From HRBIN12 sp964447335 (GTDB lineage: Bacteria > Actinomycetota > UBA4738 > HRBIN12), in the NCBI GenBank assembly GCA_964447335.1, contig CAYUSA010000007.1:10733-74732 (forward strand): DNA of 64,000 nucleotides, read 5' to 3'. The notes below the pieces were generated by a model, which was given only the letters and a program-made list of their open reading frames with translations, ran no database searches and was not told where the DNA came from. The position numbers and the translations under genes are program-made. Of the stretch, positions 25,514 through 33,441 are shown one piece after another (within the stretch, counting starts at the first letter, position 1; each line of letters opens with the position of its first letter).

Positions 25514-26961
25514 CGGGTCAGGCTGATGTGCACGTGCTTGGCCTCGAGGTAGTCCTCGAGGCCGTGCATCCCGAGCTCGCGGCCGATGCCCGAGTGCTTG
25601 TAGCCGCCCCACGGCGCCTCGGTCGGCGCGGCCTGGGTGCCGTTGATCCACACCGTGCCGACGCGCAGCGCCCGGGCCGTCGTCAGGGCCTTCGTGATGT
25701 CGTTCGTCCACACGGCGGCCGCGAGCCCGTACTCGTTGTCGTTCGACATGCGGATGACCTCATCGAGGTCGGAGAACGGGATCACGGTCATCACGGGGCC
25801 GAAGATCTCCTCCCGCGCGATCGTCACGTCGTTCGTCGCGTCGGCGAAGATCGTCGGCGGCACGAAGTAGCCGCCCGCGAGCCGCGGGTCGGTGGGGCGC
25901 GCGCCCTGCACCGCGAGTGTCGCCTCGCCCATCCCGATCTCGATGTAGCGCTCGACGCGCGCCTGCTGCTCCTTGGAGACCAGCGGCCCCATCGTCGTGC
26001 CCTCGTCGAACGGGTCGCCGAGCTTGACGCCCTTCGCGTGCTCGACCATCGCGGACAGGGTGTCGTCGTAGATCGAGCGCTCGACGAACACGCGCGTGCC
26101 GGCCGAGCAGTTCTCGCCCATGTTCCAGAAGACACCGTTGCACGAGCCCTCGACCGCCGCCTCGAAGTCGGCGTCGGCGAACACGATGTTCGGCGACTTG
26201 CCGCCCAGCTCGAGGGTCACCCGCTTCAGGGTCTCGGCGCCGTTGCGCATGATGAGCTGTCCGACCTCTTTCGATCTCGTGAAACCGACCTTGTCGACCT
26301 TCGGGCTCTCGACGAGGGGCGCGCCCGCGGTCTCGCCGAAGCCGGTGACGACGTTGAACACGCCCTTCGGCAGGCCGGCTTCCTCGAGGATCCTCGGGAT
26401 CTCCAGGCACGTGAGGGGCGTCTGCTCCGGCGGCTTCAGGATGAAGGTGCAGCCCGCTGCGATCGCGGGGGCGATCTTCTGCACGGCCATCATCATCGGG
26501 TAGTTCCACGGTGTGATGCCGGCCGCGACGCCGACGGGCTCCTTCATCACGAAGGACATCGCGTCCGGTCCGACCGGTGGGATGTCGCCGTGGATCTTCG
26601 TCGCCCAGCCGCCGTAGTACTCGAACATGAAGGCGACCTCGGCGATGTCGCCGCGCGCGTCGACGATCGGCTTGCCGCTGTCGAGCGCCTCCATCTGCGC
26701 GAGGCGCTCGAGTTCGCGGTTCACGATCTCGGCCGCGTGGAGCAAGATCCGGCCGCGCTCGCGCTCGGGGGTGCCGGGCCACCACGACCCGTCGTCGAAC
26801 GTTCGCCGAGCGGCGTCGATCGCGCGCTCCACGTCCTGCGGCTTCGAGTCGGGGGCGGTCGCCACCACCTCGCCCGTGGCCGGGTCGAACACGTCGAACC
26901 GGGACCCGTCGATCGCGTCGACCCACCGGCCGTCGATGTGGTTCTGGAGCGCCTCAGCCAC
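25510..26961 (-). CDS. NAD(P)-dependent aldehyde dehydrogenase (PuuC/betaine-aldehyde type)
   Basis: 483 aa, normal length. Catalytic elements: VTLELGGKSPN (general-base Glu) and NMGENCSAGTRVFVE (nucleophilic Cys). The cofactor segment is GITPWNYPMMMA. It would oxidise an aldehyde to its acid with NAD(P)+. Proximity to a polyamine importer and a PuuB-like oxidase suggests aminobutyraldehyde-type substrates, though betaine aldehyde or others cannot be excluded. The Met start at 26961 is preceded by GGGAGGGG. Confidence 0.9.
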   Translation of the reverse strand: MAEALQNHIDGRWVDAIDGSRFDVFDPATGEVVATAPDSKPQDVERAIDAARRTFDDGSWWPGTPERERGRILLHAAEIVNRELERLAQMEALDSGKPIVDARGDIAEVAFMFEYYGGWATKIHGDIPPVGPDAMSFVMKEPVGVAAGITPWNYPMMMAVQKIAPAIAAGCTFILKPPEQTPLTCLEIPRILEEAGLPKGVFNVVTGFGETAGAPLVESPKVDKVGFTRSKEVGQLIMRNGAETLKRVTLELGGKSPNIVFADADFEAAVEGSCNGVFWNMGENCSAGTRVFVERSIYDDTLSAMVEHAKGVKLGDPFDEGTTMGPLVSKEQQARVERYIEIGMGEATLAVQGARPTDPRLAGGYFVPPTIFADATNDVTIAREEIFGPVMTVIPFSDLDEVIRMSNDNEYGLAAAVWTNDITKALTTARALRVGTVWINGTQAAPTEAPWGGYKHSGIGRELGMHGLEDYLEAKHVHISLTR

Positions 26962-27029
26962 GATATCCCCTCCCAGGGAACGGTTCGCGAAGGGCGCAGC
27001 CTACTACGGGTCGCCGGAACGACGTGCCG

Positions 27030-27323
27030 CTAGGACCCCGTGAACGCGAGCCACTCGCCGTCGGTCCACTCGGGGTCGGCCTCGAGCAGCGCGCGGTACT
27101 TCAGGAAGTCCTCGTGCATCGCGGGGTCGTTCGCGTTCTCCAGGTAGGTCGCACGATCCTCGAACATGACGACCATCAAGATCTCGTCGTGCCAGACGTC
27201 GGGGATGAGCATGTGGGTCCCCACGTAGCCCTCGACGGCGCGCTGCTCGACGGCCTCGATGAGCGCCTTCAGCTTGTCCAGGTTCTCGAGCGTCACCTGC
27301 ATCCGCGCGATGGTTCCGTACAC
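27030..27323 (-). CDS. Small dimeric alpha/beta-barrel (ABM-like) protein
   Basis: 97 aa from a GTG at 27323 with GGAAGGGAGG upstream; the much longer frame continuing upstream is antisense to the hydrolase gene. The pattern YGTIARMQVTLENLDKLKALIEA ... YVGTHMLIPDVWHDEILMVVMFEDRATY resembles antibiotic-biosynthesis-monooxygenase/EthD-like ferredoxin folds. Those proteins have diverse functions such as small oxygenases or sensors. No cofactor site can be named. It follows the aldehyde dehydrogenase on the opposite side of a 68-bp gap but is transcribed separately toward it. Confidence 0.6.
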   Translation of the reverse strand: MYGTIARMQVTLENLDKLKALIEAVEQRAVEGYVGTHMLIPDVWHDEILMVVMFEDRATYLENANDPAMHEDFLKYRALLEADPEWTDGEWLAFTGS

Positions 27324-27417
27324 GGCGGTCCTCCCTTCCTGCCGGCCTCCCGCGGTTGGTCCGCGGCCCTCCTCGGGTAGCGAAGCCGCGAGCATACGCC
27401 CGAAGCCCTCGAGCGGG

Positions 27418-27423
27418 TAGTCT
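27418..27423 (+). promoter_or_regulatory. -10 box of a leaderless gene
   Basis: TAGTCT ends 8 nt before the ATG at 27432, with no Shine-Dalgarno between, so the start codon is close to the 5' end of the transcript. Confidence 0.4.
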
Positions 27424-27431
27424 CGGCCGCC

Positions 27432-28292
27432 ATGGAGCGCACCCTCGATGTCCACTCCGGCGGCGTCCGGCTCGCGGCCCGGGAGTGGCCCGGCGACGGT
27501 CCCGGCGTGCTGCTGCTGCACGGCCTCGCCTCGTCCTCGCACGTCTGGGACCTCGTGGCGCCGAGGCTCGCGCCGGCGCTCCGCGTCGTCGCCTACGACC
27601 AGCGCGGGCACGGGCGCTCGAGCAAGCCCCCCACCGGCTACGGGTTCGAGCGCACGAGCGCGGACGCCCTCGCGGTCATCCGCGCGAGCCGCCTCCGTCG
27701 ACCGCTCGTCGTCGGCCACTCGTGGGGAGCCAACGTCGCGCTCGAGCTCGCCGTGGCGAACCCGCGCGAGGTCGCGGGCGTTCTGCTCGTCGACGGCGGC
27801 TTCCTCAGCCTGCGCGACCGGATGGACTGGCCGACGACGAAGGAGCGCCTCGCGCCGCCGGACCTTGCGGGGACACCGCTCCACGAGTTCCTCGAGATGA
27901 TCCGCTCCTTCCTCCACGGCCACATCGGGATCACGCCGGAGGTCGAGGCCGTGTTCCTGTCCCTCATGCGGGTAGATCGCGAGGGGAACATCCATCCCCG
28001 GCTCTCGCGAGCGAACCACCTGCGGATCCTGCGGGCGCTGTGGGAGCAGGATGCGGTCGCGCTGCTCCGTCGGATCCGCGTCCCGACGCTCGTGCTCGCG
28101 GTGCGCTCGGCGCCGGAGGTCCCGGACTCGGCCGGGTTCATGCACGAGAAGGAGCGCGCGGCGAAGGTCGTGCGGGCGATCGGCGACCCCGTGAGCTTCG
28201 AGTGGATCGACGGGGTGCACGACGTGCCGCTCCAGCGGCCGCGGGCCGTCGCCTCGCGCATCCGGCGCTTCGCGGCGCAGACCGTAGGATGA
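27432..28292 (+). CDS. Alpha/beta-fold hydrolase
   Basis: 286 aa. The oxyanion strand LLLHGLASSSHVWDLV, nucleophile elbow VVGHSWGANVAL (Ser in GHSWG) and a late His in GVHDVPLQRP form an apparently intact hydrolase triad. An acidic member is likely between. Many esterases, epoxide hydrolases and haloalkane dehalogenases share this pattern, so substrate is open. It lacks a ribosome-binding site; TAGTCT at 27418-27423 suggests leaderless expression. Confidence 0.85.
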   Translation: MERTLDVHSGGVRLAAREWPGDGPGVLLLHGLASSSHVWDLVAPRLAPALRVVAYDQRGHGRSSKPPTGYGFERTSADALAVIRASRLRRPLVVGHSWGANVALELAVANPREVAGVLLVDGGFLSLRDRMDWPTTKERLAPPDLAGTPLHEFLEMIRSFLHGHIGITPEVEAVFLSLMRVDREGNIHPRLSRANHLRILRALWEQDAVALLRRIRVPTLVLAVRSAPEVPDSAGFMHEKERAAKVVRAIGDPVSFEWIDGVHDVPLQRPRAVASRIRRFAAQTVG

Positions 28293-28296
28293 CCTG

Positions 28297-28605
28297 GTGA
28301 CCACCTTCGTCCTGATCCTGCTGCTGATCGCCGCGATCTTCGGGGTGCTCGGCGCGGTGCTGAAGATCGCGCTCGTGCTGGTGCTCGGGCTGATCCTCGG
28401 TATGACGCTCCTCGCGTGGGGCACGTGGTGGTGGCTGCGGCGCCGGATGCGCGATCTCCAGCGCGAGCTCGACCGCCACGCCGCTGAGGACGGGAGGCGC
28501 CGGCGCGCGATCGACGTCCGCCACGTCCCCAACGAAGCCGAGCCCTCGAGCGGTCGCGGGCCCCTCGGGCCCGAGCGCCGCACGCCCTCGGGCGACGGCT
28601 CCTAG
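28297..28605 (+). CDS. Small hypothetical membrane protein
   Basis: 102 aa from a GTG four bases after the hydrolase stop. One long hydrophobic stretch (FVLILLLIAAIFGVLGAVLKIALVLVLGLILGMTLLAWG) could form two helices. It is followed by a basic, charged tail (RRRMRDLQRELDRHAAEDGRRRRA). TAGGAT just upstream can be read as a weak AGGA ribosome-binding site or as a -10. Function unknown. The stop overlaps the oxidoreductase stop in CTAG 28602-28605. Confidence 0.6.
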   Translation: MTTFVLILLLIAAIFGVLGAVLKIALVLVLGLILGMTLLAWGTWWWLRRRMRDLQRELDRHAAEDGRRRRAIDVRHVPNEAEPSSGRGPLGPERRTPSGDGS

Positions 28606-30044
28606 CGGATACCCCGCCCTCGCGAGACCAGCCGCTCGCGGTAGCGGATCGGCGCCTCGCCGATCAACCGTCGCACCGTCCCACGCGGACGCCCCGCGTC
28701 CTCGCGCCGGTCCCCCGACTCGAGCGCCCACGCCGCGGCGAGCACCAAGGGGAATCGCAGCGGCTCGGGCGGCGCCTTGGCGACCTCGGGTCCGACCACC
28801 GGCATCGACGTCCACTCGTCGCGCACCCCGAGCACGAGAGACGCGAGGATCCTGCCCCCGACCTTCGTCTGCGTGAGCCCGTGCCCGGAGAAGCCGAGCC
28901 CCGCGTGCACGTTCCCCGGCTCGAGCGTCCGGAAGAACGGCGTGAACGAGGCCGTGTGGTCGATCGGGCCACCCCATGCGTGGGTGAACCGAACGCCCTC
29001 GAGCTGCGGGAAGAGCCACAGCAGGCCACGCGCGGCCGCCTCGGCGATCCGGCGGTCGTGCGTCGCCCGCCGTCCGACGCGACCCCCGTACACGACCCCC
29101 GCCGCACCGCCGCCGATCGCGATCCGGTCGTCGTCGGTGCGGCGCAGGTAGTAGAGCATCTCGCGCCCGTCGGCGATCCCGACGTCCGACGTCCAGCCGA
29201 TCGACGCCAGGCGCTCTGGGATGGGCTCGGTCACGACCATGAAGTCCGCGATCACGCCGAAGCTCCGCCGGAACCCCGGCCAGTCCGCGGCCCATGAACC
29301 GAGCGTGAGCACGACCTGGTCGGCGCGGACCGCGCCGCGCTCGGTCCGCACGACGGCGGGGCGGCCGGACTCCACACCGCTCGCGCGCGTGCCCTCGAAG
29401 ATCCGCACGCCGCGCTCGAGCGCCACCCGTCGCAGCCCTCGCACGAGGCGAGCCGGCTGCACGGTCGCGTTGTCGGCAGTGAACGTCCCGTCCACGAACC
29501 GGGGCGAGTCCGCGTACGCCCGGCACGCATCTCCGTCCAGAACGACCATCCGTTCGCCGAGCCCGAGGCTCGCACACAGCTCGGCCGCGTCCGAACCGAA
29601 CCCCTCCTGCCACAGCCCCGTCCTCGCGCCGAGGACGCCTTCCCGGTGGAACCACGCGTCCACGTCGTGCTCTGCGAACCAGCGTTCGGCCTCGGTGACC
29701 TCGTCCGCGAGCGCGAGCGCGTACCTCAGGCCCTCCTCCCGCCCGAACAGGCCGCAGAGGGCCGGCAGGTCGTGCCAGGACGAGGACAGGAAGCCGCCGT
29801 TACGACCGCTCGCGCCTCCGCCGCACACGTCGGCCTCGAGGAGCGCGATGCGCAGTCCGGGCTCGCGCCCTGCGAGCTCCACCGCCGTCCACAGCCCGGC
29901 GAACCCGCCGCCGACGATGCACACGTCGGCCGCGACACGGCCCTCCAGCGGCGGGCACGCTTGGCCGGGGTCGCACGCGAGCGCCTCCTGCATCCAGAAG
30001 CCGCGGTCGGCGCCCGGCGACGGGATCCCGAGGGGTCGGGGCAT
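28602..30044 (-). CDS. FAD-dependent amine oxidoreductase (PuuB/DAO-like)
   Basis: 480 aa. The Rossmann motif DVCIVGGGFAGLWTAVELAG and LLEADVCGGGASGRNGGF match the DAO family, and the GGGASGRNGG form is typical of gamma-glutamylputrescine oxidase-like enzymes. The C-terminus has the usual GLGFSGHGLTQTKVGG. I chose the ATG at 30044, which overlaps the upstream stop (TGATG); the long frame beyond it is an artefact. With the polyamine importer and aldehyde dehydrogenase nearby, oxidation of an amine or gamma-glutamyl-amine is a reasonable guess. Confidence 0.85.
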   Translation of the reverse strand: MPRPLGIPSPGADRGFWMQEALACDPGQACPPLEGRVAADVCIVGGGFAGLWTAVELAGREPGLRIALLEADVCGGGASGRNGGFLSSSWHDLPALCGLFGREEGLRYALALADEVTEAERWFAEHDVDAWFHREGVLGARTGLWQEGFGSDAAELCASLGLGERMVVLDGDACRAYADSPRFVDGTFTADNATVQPARLVRGLRRVALERGVRIFEGTRASGVESGRPAVVRTERGAVRADQVVLTLGSWAADWPGFRRSFGVIADFMVVTEPIPERLASIGWTSDVGIADGREMLYYLRRTDDDRIAIGGGAAGVVYGGRVGRRATHDRRIAEAAARGLLWLFPQLEGVRFTHAWGGPIDHTASFTPFFRTLEPGNVHAGLGFSGHGLTQTKVGGRILASLVLGVRDEWTSMPVVGPEVAKAPPEPLRFPLVLAAAWALESGDRREDAGRPRGTVRRLIGEAPIRYRERLVSRGRGIR

Positions 30045-30472
30045 CACGCTCCACCCTCCGTGCGCAGGTCGCCCTCCGCCGATCCGCGCGACCGCCGACG
30101 CAGGGCCCCCGCCACGAGCAGCAGCACGCGCCCGCCGATGAGGAAGAGCAGCGTGAACGCGAGCGCGACCTCGCCGAACACGAGGAGCGCGCGGCCCCAC
30201 GGCCCACCCCGGACGATCGACCGCACGAGGAGGCCGAGTGGCACGCCGAGCGCCCAGGTGAGGACGCACGTCGGCCAGCCCGTCCGCCGGTACGTGCCGA
30301 GGACGAGGGCGACGAGGAACCACGCTCCGAGGAGCGGGATGCCGGTCCGCACGATGCCCGCGGCGTTCGGCCCGTCGTGCTGCACGACCCCAACGACCAC
30401 GAAGGCGGCGAGCGCCGCCGCGTCCATCGCGGCCGCGGCGCGTGGTGCGGGTCGGGCGGAGTCGCGAGCCAC
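30044..30472 (-). CDS. DUF3054-like membrane protein
   Basis: 142 aa from a GTG at 30472 with GGGAGGATGG upstream. Four hydrophobic helices are visible (AAALAAFVVVGVVQHDG, LLGAWFLVALVLGTY, VLTWALGVPLGLLVRSI, ALLVFGEVALAFTLLFLIGG). The arrangement and the VGVVQHDG / WPTCVLTWALGVPLG segments resemble DUF3054 proteins of actinobacteria and haloarchaea, whose function is unknown. It is translationally coupled to the oxidoreductase. Confidence 0.65.
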   Translation of the reverse strand: MARDSARPAPRAAAAMDAAALAAFVVVGVVQHDGPNAAGIVRTGIPLLGAWFLVALVLGTYRRTGWPTCVLTWALGVPLGLLVRSIVRGGPWGRALLVFGEVALAFTLLFLIGGRVLLLVAGALRRRSRGSAEGDLRTEGGA

Positions 30473-30613
30473 GGGTCCATCCTCCCAGACGCCCGGAACC
30501 CAGGCATCCGGACCCGGGCATCCGAACCCGGAGGGGCAGGAACCTTGGGCGCGCCCGGGCCGTCGTCACCGGCAGATGACGGACCTCGTTGACGCGACCC
30601 GCACAATGGACCC

Positions 30614-31690
30614 ATGACGCCGCGCCTTCCCCGGCGGACGCCCTTCCGCGTCGCCGTCGCCATCATCGTCCTGTTGGCGCCGCTGTTGGTCGCCGCCGAG
30701 CTCCAAGACCGGCCCCCGCCGATCACGATCTCGGTGCAGGGCCGGGTCGTCCAGGTCGATCACCTCGCCACGTTCGGCGACGCGATCCGGGGGTTCTCGC
30801 TCCACGCCTCGCCCGGGCGGCTCTTCGACGTCGAGGGCCACGTGCTCAACGCGCGCGCCGAGCCCGGCGAGATCTTGCTGAACGGCGGCTCCGCCCGAAG
30901 GAGCGCGCGGCTCGCGCCCGGGGACGCGATCGTCGTCGTGGACGGGGAGAGCCGCACCGAGGGCGTCCGCCGCGTCACCGAGCGGATCGCCGGCCGGCAG
31001 CTCGGGAACCCGGCCTACACCCTCGCGACCTCCCGGATGCTCCGCATCACCCGGGTCGGGCGGATCTCCGGCAAGGTGGCGTCGACACGGTACGAGCCGG
31101 TCGGCGGCTCGAAGCGACCGCCGGCGGTCGCGCTCACGTTCGACGACGGGCCCTGGCCGCGGAGCACGCTGCGGGTCCTCGCGGTGCTGAAGCGGATGCA
31201 CGTCGAGGCCACCTTCTTCATGGTCGGCTACCTGATCGAGCGCTACCCGGAGATCGTGCAGCGCGTCGAGCGCGCGGGCATGACGATCGGGACGCACTCC
31301 TGGGATCACCCGTACCGCACACCGTTCGTCGACCTCACCCCCCACCGCATCCAGACCGAGATCGAGCGCCCGGCCGACCTGCTCCGCCGGCGGTTCGACA
31401 TCCGACCGACCCTGTTCCGGGCGCCGGGCGGCAGCTACGACCGCGAGGTGATCCGGCTGGCCCGCGAGGCCGGCATGCGCCTCGTGCAGTGGAGCATCGA
31501 CCCGGCCGACTACCGGGACGGCGCCAGGCCCGGCGGGATCGCAAACGCGGTGCTGCGCTCGGTGCGGCCGGGGTCGATCGTGCTCCTGCACGACGGCGGG
31601 GGCGATCAGTCGGCCACGATCCGCGCCCTCCCGCGCATCATCCGCGGCATCCGCGACATGGGGCTGGAGCTCGTCGCGATCCCGGCATGA
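30614..31690 (+). CDS. Membrane-anchored polysaccharide deacetylase (NodB domain)
   Basis: 358 aa. An N-terminal helix (VAVAIIVLLAPLLVAAE) anchors or exports it. Residues ~40-100 resemble a DUF348-type surface repeat (ISVQGRVVQVDHLATFGDAI). The NodB domain follows: LTFDDGPWP (metal and base Asp), THSWDHP (metal His pair), FRAPGGSYD and VLLHDGGG. All catalytic motifs look intact. It probably removes N-acetyl groups from peptidoglycan or another surface glycan. An upstream CACAAT at 30602-30607 may be its -10. Confidence 0.85.
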   Translation: MTPRLPRRTPFRVAVAIIVLLAPLLVAAELQDRPPPITISVQGRVVQVDHLATFGDAIRGFSLHASPGRLFDVEGHVLNARAEPGEILLNGGSARRSARLAPGDAIVVVDGESRTEGVRRVTERIAGRQLGNPAYTLATSRMLRITRVGRISGKVASTRYEPVGGSKRPPAVALTFDDGPWPRSTLRVLAVLKRMHVEATFFMVGYLIERYPEIVQRVERAGMTIGTHSWDHPYRTPFVDLTPHRIQTEIERPADLLRRRFDIRPTLFRAPGGSYDREVIRLAREAGMRLVQWSIDPADYRDGARPGGIANAVLRSVRPGSIVLLHDGGGDQSATIRALPRIIRGIRDMGLELVAIPA

Positions 31691-31736
31691 GGGCAGCCGA
31701 CCGGCGTACGATGCCCCTCGCCGGGAGGAGGGCCCC

Positions 31737-32435
31737 GTGGAACGCGTCCGCGATGTGCTGAAGCAGCTGAACGCGATGGCCGACCATTCGCGCCTGGCCG
31801 GCATGGCGCGCTACGGCATCGCGACGGACAAGGCGCTCGGCATCACCGTCACCGAGCTCCGCGCGCTCGCGCGCACGCTCGGCCGCGACCACGACCTCGC
31901 CGCCGAGCTCTGGGAGACCGAGATCCACGAGGCCAGGCTCCTCGCCACGATGGTCGACGAGCCGGCGCGCGTGACCGAGGCGCAGATGGAGGCCTGGGTC
32001 CACGACCTCGACTCGTGGGATCTGTGCGACGGCCTGTGCGGCAACCTGTTCGACCGCACCCGCTTCGCGTTCCGCAAGGCCGTCGAGTGGAGCGCCCGCG
32101 ACGACGAGTTCGTGAAGCGCGCCGGCTTCGCGCTCATGGCGTGGGCGGCCGTCCATCGCAAGGACGCCGAGGACGAACAGTTCGCGGTCTTCCTGCCGAT
32201 CATCCGAGCCGAGGCGACCGACGACCGCAACTACGTGAAGAAGGCGGTGAACTGGGCGCTTCGCCAGATCGGCAAACGCAGCCCCGAGCTCAATCGCAAG
32301 GCCGTCGAGACCGCCACGCAGATCCAGCACATGGACTCGCGCTCGGCGCGGTGGATCGGCTCGGATGCCCTGCGCGAGCTGACGAGCGACGCGGTTCGGG
32401 AGCGACTGGCCGCGTCCGCGACGCGAACGTCCTAG
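31737..32435 (+). CDS. DNA alkylation repair protein, AlkD-type HEAT glycosylase
   Basis: 232 aa of helical HEAT-like repeats, from a GTG preceded by GGGAGGAGGG. The AlkD active-site residues have counterparts: Trp94 and Asp98 in SWDLCDG (same four-residue spacing as AlkD W109/D113) and Trp173 in VKKAVNWALRQIGK (W187 in AlkD). It should excise cationic alkylpurines such as 3-methyladenine and 7-methylguanine. The stop overlaps the convergent gene's stop in CTAG 32432-32435. Confidence 0.85.
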   Translation: MERVRDVLKQLNAMADHSRLAGMARYGIATDKALGITVTELRALARTLGRDHDLAAELWETEIHEARLLATMVDEPARVTEAQMEAWVHDLDSWDLCDGLCGNLFDRTRFAFRKAVEWSARDDEFVKRAGFALMAWAAVHRKDAEDEQFAVFLPIIRAEATDDRNYVKKAVNWALRQIGKRSPELNRKAVETATQIQHMDSRSARWIGSDALRELTSDAVRERLAASATRTS

Positions 32436-33367
32436 AGCGCGAGCAGCGCCGGCGCGAGCTCCCGCAGCTGCGGCAGGCAAACATCGTTCTCGTCCTCGGA
32501 CACCACCTGCACGCAGACGTGGTCGGCACCGGCATCGAGGTGCGCACGCACGCGGTTCGCGATCTGGTCGACGTCGCCCCAAGCGACGACGGCGTCGATC
32601 ACGGCGTCGCTGCCCTGCCCTGCGATGTCGGCGTCGGACCACCCCATGCGCTTGAGGTTGTTCCCGTAGTTCGTCGTCTGCAGGTAGTGCACGGCGAAGC
32701 TGCGCGCGATGCTCCGCGCCTCCGACGGTTCGGTCGCGAGCACGACGGTCTGCTCCACGGCGAGCACCGGCTCGGGGCCGAGCCGTCGCCGGGCGAACGC
32801 GGTGTGCTCCACCGGGACGAAGTACGGGTGGGCGCCGAGAGCGCGCTCACCCGCGAGCTCGAGCATCCGCGGCCCGAGCGCGGCGAGCATCCGTCGCGGC
32901 TCCGCCTCCGGCTCGAGCGCCGACGATGCCGATCGGTCCATCGCGTCGAGGTAGTCGCGCATGTGGCCCCACGGGCGCTCGTACCGCCCGCCGCGGCGGG
33001 TGACCGACGGCGCGTGGCTCACGCCGATGCCGAGGAGGAACCGGTCGGGGTACGCGTCGGTGAGCATCCGCCAGCCGTTCGCCATCGCGACGGGGTCGCG
33101 CGCCCAGATGTTCGCGATACCGCTCGCGATCACCGTGCGCTCGGTGGACGCGAGCAGCCACGCGGCGTGGCTGAACGCCTCGCGGCTCGTGACGCTCTCG
33201 GGGAACCAGATCGCCGGGAAGCCGAGCGACTCGATCTCGGCCGCCGCGCCGCGCTCCTCGGCGGCCGTCTGCGCCTCGAGCGTGAAGCTCCAAACGCCGA
33301 CCCTGCCGAGGGCCTCACGGAGCGCGGCGCGCTCCTCCCGCATGCCGCTGCCGAGCTGTTCATCCAT
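32432..33367 (-). CDS. LLM class oxidoreductase, putative F420-dependent (TIGR03620-like)
   Basis: 311 aa TIM-barrel luciferase-like protein: GRVGVWSFTLEAQTAAEERGAAAEIESLGFPAIWFPE at the start and LLGIGVSHAP in the middle. These match the actinobacterial F420-dependent LLM group rather than FMN luciferases. Substrate unknown. No ribosome-binding site is visible. TAGGGT (33382-33377) sits 9 nt before the ATG, suggesting a leaderless transcript. Confidence 0.8.
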   Translation of the reverse strand: MDEQLGSGMREERAALREALGRVGVWSFTLEAQTAAEERGAAAEIESLGFPAIWFPESVTSREAFSHAAWLLASTERTVIASGIANIWARDPVAMANGWRMLTDAYPDRFLLGIGVSHAPSVTRRGGRYERPWGHMRDYLDAMDRSASSALEPEAEPRRMLAALGPRMLELAGERALGAHPYFVPVEHTAFARRRLGPEPVLAVEQTVVLATEPSEARSIARSFAVHYLQTTNYGNNLKRMGWSDADIAGQGSDAVIDAVVAWGDVDQIANRVRAHLDAGADHVCVQVVSEDENDVCLPQLRELAPALLAL

Positions 33368-33376
33368 CGCCGAGCG

Positions 33377-33382
33377 ACCCTA
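33377..33382 (-). promoter_or_regulatory. -10 box of the LLM oxidoreductase gene
   Basis: Minus-strand TAGGGT, 9 nt upstream of the ATG at 33367, with no Shine-Dalgarno sequence between. Confidence 0.35.
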
Positions 33383-33441
33383 CCAGACGAGACCCAGGGG
33401 GCCGGAACCCCCTGCGTCCGAACCCTCTCGCGCTCCCCCGA

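Noticed and set aside
22976..25711. A 911-codon open frame on the minus strand
   Set aside because: It is antisense or out of frame to the permease, PotA-like and MFS genes. Composition is Arg/Asp/His-rich shadow coding with no domain, common at this GC content. Similar long shadows at 47335-50622, 53337-56165 and 1461-3023 were dropped for the same reason.
31737..32435. Reading the AlkD-like gene as a general HEAT-repeat protein
   Set aside because: The Trp94, Asp98 and Trp173 positions match AlkD spacing, so the glycosylase assignment is better supported.
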